Below, one piece after another: positions 43,181-50,921 of a stretch of DNA of 64,000 nucleotides (the stretch's first letter is position 1; the number at the start of each line of letters is the position of its first letter). Both the position numbers and the translations under genes were made by a program. This stretch comes from JAAELZ01 sp965209105 (GTDB lineage Bacteria; Pseudomonadota; Gammaproteobacteria; Arenicellales; Poriferihabitantaceae), in NCBI GenBank assembly GCA_965209105.1, contig CBDBQB010000039.1:1-64000 (forward strand), read 5' to 3'. A model generated the notes under the pieces. The model was not told the origin of the DNA, ran no database searches, and saw only the letters and a program-made list of their open reading frames with translations.

Positions 43181-43852
43181 ATGAAAAAGATTTTGATGAT
43201 CGATGACGATGACAAACTTGCCGCGCCGCTCAAAACGTATATGGATCGATACGCAATGTCCTTATCACACGCGAATCACCCAGATATTGGAATTGAGCGC
43301 CTTAAGCAGCAAGATTTCGATCTACTTATTTTAGACATCATGTTGCCCGATAAGGATGGTTTTGAGGCATGCAAAGAAATACGTCGATTCAGCGATATCC
43401 CGATTATTATGCTCACGGCGCGCGGTGAGGTGACAGATCGTATCGTGGGCTTAGAATTGGGGGCGGATGATTACCTTCCCAAGCCATTTGATCCGCGTGA
43501 GTTAGTGGCGAGAATCAGCAGTATCCTTAAACGTGGTGCTGCCAATCAGCATGGCGAAAAAAATCAGAATTTTGGTGATTTGGAAGTTAAGATTGATGCA
43601 CAGCAGGCCTATATTAAAGGCCGAACGCTTGATCTCACTGGCCATGAATTTATGTTGTTGACCCGTCTATGCGCTGAGCCGGGCAAGGTGATCAACCGCG
43701 ATGAAATCATGCGGTCGGTCAATGGAGTGGATGCGGATATCTATTCACGCTCAGTAGATGTTTTGGTGAGCAGGCTAAGGCAGAAACTTAAACCACTCGA
43801 CCCAATAGCAACCTTGCGTGGCAAGGGCTATCGCTGGAAGCTGAGCCAATGA
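43181..43852 (+). CDS. OmpR-family response regulator, CpxR-like
   Basis: 223 residues. The receiver domain has acidic D8-D10, phospho-acceptor D52 (L-D-I-M-L-P), the T-A-R-G-E segment and K-P-F. The C-terminal winged helix contains L-T-x-x-E-F-M-L-L, D-I-Y-S-R-S-V-D-V-L-V-S-R-L-R-Q-K-L and R-G-K-G-Y-R-W. The domain layout and the neighbouring Spy-like gene resemble the Cpx system. The gene overlaps the kinase gene by 4 bp. Confidence 0.94.
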   Translation: MKKILMIDDDDKLAAPLKTYMDRYAMSLSHANHPDIGIERLKQQDFDLLILDIMLPDKDGFEACKEIRRFSDIPIIMLTARGEVTDRIVGLELGADDYLPKPFDPRELVARISSILKRGAANQHGEKNQNFGDLEVKIDAQQAYIKGRTLDLTGHEFMLLTRLCAEPGKVINRDEIMRSVNGVDADIYSRSVDVLVSRLRQKLKPLDPIATLRGKGYRWKLSQ

Positions 43853-45228
43853 TATCCAAACGCTATTTGGCATTAAGGCGAAATTTGTCTGCCAAGTTGC
43901 TTACGCTATTTATTGTGGGTGGTCTGGTACTGTCCGCTTTGATTGGCGGGCTCACCCAATTTGGTTTTGAAAGTCGGTTTGTTTCGCAAATTCGGCCACA
44001 TTTTAAACACTATATACGCGAGATTCATCAGCAAATAGGCAGTCCGCCCGATATCGAAATTGCCAAGAAAATTGCGCAGGACAGGCCGATCATCATTCGA
44101 ATATTTAGTCGCGATCAAACATGGGCTAGCGATGGCGATACCACGCGGCCAGAACGTATTCGGCGACATGATAAAAAGCGTTTTGACTTGAATTGGGATC
44201 GACCTAGACCACCGCGAAAATTGGCTCATCCCCGCGCTGATCGGGGAATCTTCAGCGACAAGGGAAACCTATTTATTCTTAAGTCTGGGCCAGGCTATCA
44301 GACCTTTTATGGCTTTAAAGTCCGTCCGGGTTCTATCGCCTGGTTCCCAATTCTCGCTGGCTTGATCGTGCTACTGGGCTTGGCGGCTTTTTATCGTTCG
44401 ACACGGCGATTATTCGCACCTCTGAAATCGATCCAACAAGGCGTACGACTAATTGGCGATGGAAAGCTTGGACATCAGATTGAGGTAGTGCGAAACGATG
44501 AGCTTGGAGAATTGGCGACGCGGGTCAATCAAATGTCGCTAGATTTGGCGCAGATGATGCAAGCGAAACGTGAATTATTGTTGGCACTCAGCCACGAGTT
44601 GAAATCCCCGCTTGCACGTGCTCGGGTTACGCTTGAATTGTTAGAAAAGTCAGATTACCAGCAGGCTCTAATTTCGGATCAAAAACAGATCGAACGTCTG
44701 ATTGATGAAGTGCTGGAGTCCGAGCGCCTTTATACAGATCACGCGCCGCTACACCGAACGCCCACTGATATACTTGATTTGGCCGAATCGGTGCTTAAAG
44801 AAGACATTTCGCCGACAAGTCCGATTCAGACGGAGTACGAAAAGGGTGTGGTGCAAGTGGCCGTTGACGCCAATCAAATCCGCAGATTGATTCGAAATCT
44901 GCTCGAAAATGCCTTGCAATATCATCGCGCTGAGCGCGGTGCAATCACCTTGGGCATTGACGTAGATGAGCAGGTTTTACGCATCAAAGTCAGCGATCAG
45001 GGGGCGGGTATCGAGGCCAAGCATCTGCCTCGATTGACCGAAGCATTTTATCGTGTCGATCCGGCGCGCGCGAAAAAAACCGGCGGCTTGGGGCTCGGTT
45101 TATATATGTGTAACATCATTGCACAAGCGCATGGTGGTAAAATTGAAATCAGCAGCGAGCTGGGTCAGGGAACCACAGTGACCGCACATATTTCTCTGCT
45201 TGACGAAGTATTAGCAGAATATTCGTAA
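43849..45228 (+). CDS. Membrane sensor histidine kinase, CpxA-like
   Basis: 459 residues. TM1 is near 17-37, a basic, Arg-rich periplasmic region spans about 40-163, and TM2 is near 164-182. A HAMP domain follows, then HisKA with H249 (A-L-S-H-E-L-K-S-P-L) and HATPase with N-L-L-E-N-A-L-Q-Y, D-Q-G-A-G-I and G-L-G-L-G-L. It phosphorylates the preceding regulator. Its stop abuts, with no gap, the stop of the convergent gene at 45229. Confidence 0.94.
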   Translation: MISKRYLALRRNLSAKLLTLFIVGGLVLSALIGGLTQFGFESRFVSQIRPHFKHYIREIHQQIGSPPDIEIAKKIAQDRPIIIRIFSRDQTWASDGDTTRPERIRRHDKKRFDLNWDRPRPPRKLAHPRADRGIFSDKGNLFILKSGPGYQTFYGFKVRPGSIAWFPILAGLIVLLGLAAFYRSTRRLFAPLKSIQQGVRLIGDGKLGHQIEVVRNDELGELATRVNQMSLDLAQMMQAKRELLLALSHELKSPLARARVTLELLEKSDYQQALISDQKQIERLIDEVLESERLYTDHAPLHRTPTDILDLAESVLKEDISPTSPIQTEYEKGVVQVAVDANQIRRLIRNLLENALQYHRAERGAITLGIDVDEQVLRIKVSDQGAGIEAKHLPRLTEAFYRVDPARAKKTGGLGLGLYMCNIIAQAHGGKIEISSELGQGTTVTAHISLLDEVLAEYS

Positions 45229-45849
45229 TTAGCTGCTGCTCATCATCAGAAAGCCGCAAAATGCGGCATTGTTGGGCGATAAGGAGGGGTCGACTAAGCT
45301 TTTAAGCTCATTGATTAAGGTCCGGTAGCGGTGGTAAAACTCCCAGCTTGGCAAGGGTTTATAGTGCAAATCCAACTCCAGTAAATTAATAATACCTTTG
45401 GTTGTCATTGGTTTTACAAACACGTCGACATCCGGCCGGAAATACAAGGGTGTGATGCTGATAAACGTCCATTTGGCGAGTTTTCCGCTTTGCAGCAAGC
45501 CGAGCATCATTTCAAAGCCCGTTTTTTCATTGCCATGGAGTTGTTCGTATAAGGCATCAACCAGCATTTCTCGCTCGTACGCCGCCAGTGTTTTTTCAAA
45601 ATCTCGGAACTTGGGTTTCTCAAACAATGAAACCATTGATGAGCGTGAAATAGTTTTAACCAAATTTGACGCAATTTCTTTCTCATTATCAAAGGCGTCA
45701 GCTGCGAATTTCTGATGCGTGAAGTCAATCATTTTATCGACGCGATGTCGCTTACCAATCTGCAACATATCGGGGTGCTCAAATCCGCCGGGATATCTCT
45801 CTAGGAACTCGGCCTCGGCTTGTTTTAGCTTGTCGAGAGCAAATAACAA
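45229..45849 (-). CDS. Conserved-looking protein of unknown function
   Basis: 206 residues, soluble and mixed helical, with no signal or membrane segment and no motif I recognise. It opens L-F-A-L-D-K-L-K-Q-A-E-A-E-F-L-E-R-Y-P-G-G-F and has a P-S-W-E-F-Y-H-R-Y-R segment near 165. It sits 27 bp downstream of apaG on the same strand and so is probably co-transcribed with it. Confidence 0.72.
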   Translation of the reverse strand: MLFALDKLKQAEAEFLERYPGGFEHPDMLQIGKRHRVDKMIDFTHQKFAADAFDNEKEIASNLVKTISRSSMVSLFEKPKFRDFEKTLAAYEREMLVDALYEQLHGNEKTGFEMMLGLLQSGKLAKWTFISITPLYFRPDVDVFVKPMTTKGIINLLELDLHYKPLPSWEFYHRYRTLINELKSLVDPSLSPNNAAFCGFLMMSSS

Positions 45850-45876
45850 TTGGCTTCGCAGCGGCCTGAGCTGAGC

Positions 45877-46251
45877 CTAGTGTAGGGCAACCGCGCTCAA
45901 GGTGAACGTTGGGATTGACGCGTCAAAATGAGTGCCGTCGTTGCCCCGCATTTGGTAGCTGCCTGTCATCGTGCCGACGGGTGTTTTGAGGACGGATCCG
46001 CTGGTATATTGATAAGATTCTCCCGGCCTTAAGTGGGGGTATTCTCCAACGACACCGGCGCCTTTTATTTCGTCGACCTCGCCGTCTCCATTGGTAATAA
46101 TCCAGTGACGAGTCATCAAGTCTGCGCTGACATCGCCTGTGTTGGTAAGTGTCACTGTATATAAAAAAACGTATTTAGCATTCTCAGGATCTGACTGGTG
46201 GGGTAGATACAGCGGTTTTACTCGGACTTCGATTTGATGCGCTTTGCTCAT
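45877..46251 (-). CDS. apaG: ApaG protein
   Basis: 124 residues forming a single fibronectin-III-like beta domain. V-x-V-x-P-x-Y-L-P-x-Q-S, Y-V-F-L-Y-T-V-T-L-T-N-T-G, L-M-T-R-H-W-I-I-T, G-E-V-D-E-I-K-G-x-G-V-V-G-E and G-T-M-x-G-S-Y are the standard motifs. It is linked to cobalt/magnesium resistance in Salmonella and often lies near ksgA and apaH, which are not seen here. Confidence 0.96.
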   Translation of the reverse strand: MSKAHQIEVRVKPLYLPHQSDPENAKYVFLYTVTLTNTGDVSADLMTRHWIITNGDGEVDEIKGAGVVGEYPHLRPGESYQYTSGSVLKTPVGTMTGSYQMRGNDGTHFDASIPTFTLSAVALH

Positions 46252-46290
46252 AAGTTCCTTGTTTGTAATTGAGTTATGGGGCGTATTCTA

Positions 46291-46449
46291 GAGAGCTTTG
46301 CATTAATCAGTAGCGAAAGAAAAATGAGGTAAAATTTCTCTGTTTGAGGCGGGAAATGCAGCTAATAGCAGGCTATTGGCCAGTTTTCCAACAAAAAACA
46401 GGGGAATTTTAACCATTTTCACTCGTTATCTGATTAATGCAAAGCTCTC
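46291..46449. mobile_element. 159-bp palindromic MITE, copy 1
   Basis: Terminal inverted repeats of 20 bp are perfect (GAGAGCTTTGCATTAATCAG at the left; its complement at the right end). The inverted-repeat character continues, imperfectly, through almost the whole element to a centre near 46370. It has no coding capacity. It lies 7 bp after the sthA stop. The termini match the IS end at 63447 for 15 bases. No clear target duplication was found. Confidence 0.92.
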
Positions 46450-46456
46450 TTTTATA

Positions 46457-47875
46457 TTACTCTGCTCTATCGACTCGATTTAAGCCATTGAGCGCAGCCA
46501 CGCGATAAGCCTCGGCCATGGTGGGATAATTGAAGGTAGTTTCAGCAAAATAACGCAACGTGTTTGCTTTACCTTTTTGGCGCATAATGGCTTGCCCGAT
46601 GTGGATGATTTCTGAGGCGTTATCGCCAAAGCAATGGATACCCAAGATTTCAAGCGTATCACGATGGAACAATATTTTCAGTACCCCGCGTGTGCGTCCG
46701 GTAATTTGAGCACGTGCGATATGTTTGAATAGCGTGTGTGCAACGTCATAAGGAACTTTGTTTTCGGTTAGGGTTTTTTCGGTAGCGCCAAGCGAACTGA
46801 TTTCTGGGCTGGTATAGATGCCAGTCGGTACGTCATCGATCAAATCCCAATCACTTTTCCCAAGGTCGATCATGGCGCCCACAAAGCGCCCCTGATCATA
46901 ACTCGCGCTCGCCAGTCCAGGTGGACCCACTACATCCCCCACCGCGTAAATATGTGACTGTGTTGTTCGGAAGGCCTTATCAATGACGATTTGCTCACGA
47001 TGATTTACTTCAATGCCGAGAGCTTCAAGGTTTAAACTCGCGGCATTACCGGATCGCCCGTTCGCCCACAATAAGACGTCACTGGTAAATTGCTTTCCCG
47101 ATTCGCAGTATAGGGTTACGCCGCGATCATTGGATTTAACGGCGGTGTAGGTCTCATCGTGTCGAATGACCACGCCTTGTTCGCGTAAATAGTAGCTTAA
47201 AGCATCGGTGATTTCGTCGTCAAGGAAAGACAATAAGCGATCACGAGTGTTGACCAAGTTAACCTTAAGACCAAGATTGATAAAGATTGAAGCATACTCA
47301 CAACCAATCACACCTGCGCCATATATCGTAATGGATTGGGGGGTGTCATCAAGCGACAATATACTATCCGCATCGCATAGTTTGCTTTGCTGGAAATCGA
47401 CATTTTCGGGGTGGTAGGGACGGGAGCCCGTCGCAATGACAGCGTTATCGAAACTAAGTTTTAATGCCGGTTTATCCTCCTGTGCGATACTGATTGTATG
47501 GGCGTCAATAAAGGAGGCATCACCCTCGAAAACCGGCACAGCGTTGCGCTGGTAGTGTCGCAAGCGCAGCGCAGTCTGCTCGTCGATGACCTCATTTGCG
47601 CGGCTGAGTAATTGTTGATAAGAAATTTGAGTTTGTAGTGCGGCGCTGGCAAACAGCGGATTACTACGAAACTCCATTAAAGTTTGAATACTATGCCGGA
47701 GCGCCTTGCTCGGGATGGTGCCTTGGTGAGTACAACTTCCGCCGACGCGTGCCTGTCGTTCAATGATTGCAACCGGATGGCCGCTTTTTGCAAGGCGCAT
47801 CGCGGTGCCTTCTCCGCCCGGCCCGCTGCCAATCACGATGGTTTCAAAATGTTGCGTCTTCGGTTTCTTATTCAT
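46457..47875 (-). CDS. sthA: Soluble pyridine nucleotide transhydrogenase
   Basis: 472 residues from Met at 47875; a longer frame to 47989 runs into moeB and is not needed. The FAD-binding I-G-S-G-P-G-G-E-G is at 15-23. G-G-S-C-T-H-Q-G-T-I-P-S-K-A-L-R replaces the disulfide C-x4-C of related reductases (C48 present, second cysteine replaced by Thr), which is diagnostic of SthA. NAD-binding Y-G-A-G-V-I-G-C-E-Y follows. It equilibrates NADPH and NADH. It overlaps the moeB end by 8 bp. A MITE copy begins 7 bp past its stop. Confidence 0.95.
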   Translation of the reverse strand: MNKKPKTQHFETIVIGSGPGGEGTAMRLAKSGHPVAIIERQARVGGSCTHQGTIPSKALRHSIQTLMEFRSNPLFASAALQTQISYQQLLSRANEVIDEQTALRLRHYQRNAVPVFEGDASFIDAHTISIAQEDKPALKLSFDNAVIATGSRPYHPENVDFQQSKLCDADSILSLDDTPQSITIYGAGVIGCEYASIFINLGLKVNLVNTRDRLLSFLDDEITDALSYYLREQGVVIRHDETYTAVKSNDRGVTLYCESGKQFTSDVLLWANGRSGNAASLNLEALGIEVNHREQIVIDKAFRTTQSHIYAVGDVVGPPGLASASYDQGRFVGAMIDLGKSDWDLIDDVPTGIYTSPEISSLGATEKTLTENKVPYDVAHTLFKHIARAQITGRTRGVLKILFHRDTLEILGIHCFGDNASEIIHIGQAIMRQKGKANTLRYFAETTFNYPTMAEAYRVAALNGLNRVDRAE

Positions 47876-48620
47876 CGTTTGAGTATGCGCATAAGGGGCA
47901 TTTTGGATTTCGGGTGAGTGCGATGTGATGCCAGTCCATCGCGCGCGCATCATACAATAATACTTTTCCAAGCAGGCTATTATTCCCAAGCAAGCAATTG
48001 ATCGCGGCTTGCGCTTGCAAGGTGCCCATCACGCCGACCAGCGGCGCAACGACACCTTCCATTTCGCAGCTCGTATCTTGCAGTTTGTCATCAGGATAAA
48101 GGCATTGATAGCACGGGCTATCTGCAACACGCGGATCGAAGGCGGTGATTTGGCCTTCCCAGCGTATCGCTGCAGCTGTGATCAAAGGGGTGGAGGTGGA
48201 TCGTGAGACTCGATTCAGTCCAAAGCGGCTGTCAAAATTATCTGTACAATCCAGAATAATATCGGCGGAGCGCGCAAGTTTGCTAAGTTCATCTTCCTCG
48301 GCAAGGTAGTCGACCGAATGAAGATTGACATGTGGATTGATTGATTCAAGACTCGCGCGTGCGGAATGCGTTTTTAATTCGCCGATATCGTCGGTGGTGT
48401 GCAAAATTTGTCGTTGAAGGTTTGAAAGATCGACGCGGTCATAATCGCAAAGGCTTAAGCTGCCAATACCCGATGCCGCGAGATACATCGCGGCGGGCGA
48501 ACCGAGGCCGCCTATTCCGACGATCATGGCGTGTGCACTGCGCAGCATTTTTTGGCCGTCTTCGCCCATATGGGCTAAGCCGATGTGGCGCGCATAACGT
48601 GCGCGTTCGGCATTGTTCAT
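47868..48620 (-). CDS. moeB: Molybdopterin-synthase adenylyltransferase
   Basis: 250 residues, E1-like. The nucleotide loop is G-I-G-G-L-G-S-P-A-A (36-45), then L-C-D-Y-D-R-V-D-L-S-N-L-Q-R-Q-I, D-C-T-D-N-F, and two zinc CxxC pairs (C-Y-Q-C and C-P-L-C). It adenylates the MoaD C-terminus; ThiF- or HesA-type duties are possible. Its end overlaps sthA. The divergent neighbour is a CoxG-like gene, also often linked to molybdenum enzymes. Confidence 0.92.
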   Translation of the reverse strand: MNNAERARYARHIGLAHMGEDGQKMLRSAHAMIVGIGGLGSPAAMYLAASGIGSLSLCDYDRVDLSNLQRQILHTTDDIGELKTHSARASLESINPHVNLHSVDYLAEEDELSKLARSADIILDCTDNFDSRFGLNRVSRSTSTPLITAAAIRWEGQITAFDPRVADSPCYQCLYPDDKLQDTSCEMEGVVAPLVGVMGTLQAQAAINCLLGNNSLLGKVLLYDARAMDWHHIALTRNPKCPLCAYSNDE

Positions 48621-48818
48621 GTGTTGGCGTTTACCGGCCGATGTCTATTCATAGTAGAATAACCCAACGATTAAGAATTTCTGACAAGCGTAATATTAAG
48701 GCGGGCATGCTCATTCGTAGACAGTTAAGAACAAAGTCTATTATCGGTGGTGTTGGATTAAGCTGCAATCTAATCACAGCGCTAATCGCGTACCGCATCA
48801 TGAATTTTGGCGAGATAA

Positions 48819-49277
48819 ATGGCAGAAAATACAATTCATATCAGTGATCAATATACGCTTAATCATTCGCGAGAAGTGGTGTGGCAGAACTTGAACGATC
48901 CCGAAATTCTCGCACACTGTATTAAGGGATGCGCCTTTGTAGAACGCGAATCTGCGCAAAAATTCAAAGCGGTGATTCAAGCGAAGTTAGGGGAATTAAA
49001 AAAGGACTTTAAGGTCGAGTTAAATGTTGATGACGAAGGCGCGCCGCAAAAATATGCTTTAAGTTCAGAGGTCGGGGCGGGCGTATTGGGAAAGGTGCGT
49101 GGCGTAGCGATGGTCAATTTAGACAGGCTAAATAAAAACCAAACCCGACTTGATTACACGGCGGTTATTCGTGGGGGCGGCGTGATCGGCAAAGCCTTGC
49201 CCTTAATCGAAGGCCTTGCATCGCGTCGAGTGCGCGCATTTTTTGATGCCTTTGTTATTCGGGTTGATGGTAATTGA
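48819..49277 (+). CDS. CoxG-like SRPBCC protein
   Basis: 152 residues. It starts I-x-D-Q-Y-T-L-N-H-S-R-E-V-V-W-Q-N-L-N-D-P-E-I-L-A-x-C-I-x-G-C and ends with the amphipathic helix L-I-E-G-L-A-S-R-R-V-R-A-F-F-D-A-F, as in the CO-dehydrogenase subunit G family, which helps mature molybdenum hydroxylases. No coxMSL genes are nearby. Its stop codon is T plus the first two bases of MITE copy 2, so the original 3' end may have been different. Confidence 0.87.
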   Translation: MAENTIHISDQYTLNHSREVVWQNLNDPEILAHCIKGCAFVERESAQKFKAVIQAKLGELKKDFKVELNVDDEGAPQKYALSSEVGAGVLGKVRGVAMVNLDRLNKNQTRLDYTAVIRGGGVIGKALPLIEGLASRRVRAFFDAFVIRVDGN

Positions 49278-49434
49278 GAGCTTTGCATCAATCAGATAAC
49301 GAGTAAAAATGGTTAATATCCCCCTGTTTTTCGTTGGAAAACTGGCCAATAGTCTACTATTAGCTGCATTTCCCGCCTCAAACAGAGTAATTTTACCTCA
49401 TTTTTCTTTCGCTACTGATTGATGCAAAGTTCTC
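49276..49434. mobile_element. 159-bp palindromic MITE, copy 2 (inverted)
   Basis: The reverse complement matches copy 1 at 149 of 159 positions by my hand alignment. At position 14/146 of the element both arms change together (T-A to C-G), and the central pair 79/82 changes C-G to T-A, so the symmetry is kept. It begins inside the stop codon of the CoxG-like gene. It lies 45 bp before the decayed ligase gene. Confidence 0.92.
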
Positions 49435-49479
49435 TAATGCTTCTGCTGACCTCTAAACCCTAAAAATATTCATAGACGC

Positions 49480-50614
49480 ATGCGTAATCAACCCTCTTTC
49501 ACGCTCGGTATAGAAGAAGAGTATATGTTGGTGAATCCTGATACCGGTGATTTGGTGCGACGCGCACCGGATACCCTGATGCCCGATTTACAAGCCGTGT
49601 TGGGTAAGCGGGTCACCCCAGAGTTTTTACAATGTCAGGTTGAAGTCGGTACCCAGGTATGTCAAAACATTGGCGAGGTGCGTGATGATCTGATTCATCT
49701 ACGCTCGTCGGTGGCTAAAGTTGCGGATGCGCACGGCTTAGGGTTAATCGCGGTATCGACGCATCCCTTTGCTGACCCGGAGGATCAGAGGGTCACCAGT
49801 AAGGCGCGCTACGCGACCTTAGAGCATGATTTGCAACGCGTGGCACGACGTCTATTGATCAGCGGCATGCACGTTCATGTCGGCATTGACGATGACGATA
49901 CGCGCATCGATCTGATGTCACAAGCCTCTTATATCCTACCTCATTTGTTGGCGCTCAGTACTTCTTCGCCGTTTTGGCGGGGAGAGGATACGGGCTTGCA
50001 ATCCTATCGAATCAGTATTTGGGATGAAATGCCACGTACCGGTCTTCCCGCTTCATTTGAGTCCTATTCTGACTATATGCGCCATGTCCAAGTGCTGGTG
50101 ACTACGCAGGCATTATCGAGGATGCCTCTAAGATATGGTGGGATCTTCGCCCGAGTTGTCGGTTCCCGACCTTAGAAATGCGTATTTCCGATTTGTGCAC
50201 CTCCTTAGACGACACGCTTTGTATTGCTGCGCTGTACGCGTGCTGGCTTAGAATGTTGCACCGATTGCGTTTGAAGAACCAACGCTGGCGCCGCTATTCC
50301 ATGATGTTGTTAGAGGAAAATCGCTGGCGAGCGCATCGATATGGCATTAATGAAGGCCTGATTGATTTTGGACGAGGTGAGGTCGTTGACTATGCTGTTC
50401 TGCTCGAAGAGATGCTAGGCTTGGTGGCTGCAAGATGCCGATGCCTTGGGCTGCGAGAAAGAGGTTAATCACGCGCGTACCATATTGGATCGAGGCACCA
50501 GCGCACATCGTCAGCTGGCGGTATACCAGAGCAGCCTTGGATGGGGGCGATGACCGCGAAACAGCGCTCAAAAAAGTCGTCGATTGGCTGCGGACCGAAA
50601 CCTTGAATTTTTAG
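49480..50614 (+). pseudogene. Decayed carboxylate-amine ligase (GCS2, YbdK/EgtA-like)
   Basis: The product should be a glutamate-cysteine-ligase-type enzyme of about 378 residues: G-I-E-E-E-Y (10-15) and G-M-H-V-H-V-G (near 129-135) are the hallmarks. Homology jumps frame three times. One base is missing at about 50110-50112, before I-I-E-D-A-S-K-I-W-W-D. A shift occurs at about 50430-50433, before D-A-D-A-L-G-C. A third occurs at about 50535-50540, before D-G-G-D-D-R-E-T-A-L-K-K. The final frame ends at TAG 50614. Neighbouring genes read cleanly, so sequencing error is an unlikely explanation for all three. Confidence 0.9.
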
Positions 50615-50921
50615 TATGCGCCCTTTGCCTGGCCGCTGGGTGAGGGAAAATCTAGCTGCTTTTATTCATCGAGACCACAGCATAACGACAGCACAAGATA
50701 AAATGCCTAATAATTCCCAATCTTTTCGCCAAAATATCGCGCAATAGCGCGCTATTACACTCCAATTTTGTCAAAAACCTTGAAAATATTATCTCATTTT
50801 CCTATGCACTCTAGTTATGCAGAGGACTCTCATCGCTGCTTTTGTGCAGAATTTAATAAAATCGATATGCCTGAGTTAAGCCGAATTTTGTTTTCGGAAA
50901 TCGTATACAGCCCTTTCTCTT
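50615..50921. other. 307-bp intergenic region before yheS
   Basis: AT-rich and without a gene. It holds a perfect 14-bp palindrome AATAGCGCGCTATT at 50743-50756. No clear promoter or terminator was picked out. Confidence 0.5.

Noticed and set aside
46285..46456. Target-site duplications around MITE copies
   Set aside because: Flanks of copy 1 (TCTA left, TTTT right) do not match, and those of copy 2 (TAAT on each side, offset by one base) are only suggestive. I do not claim a duplication.
48819..49277. Carbon monoxide dehydrogenase operon
   Set aside because: Only a CoxG-like protein and moeB are present; no coxM, coxS, coxL or coxD-type genes are seen, so CO oxidation is not supported.
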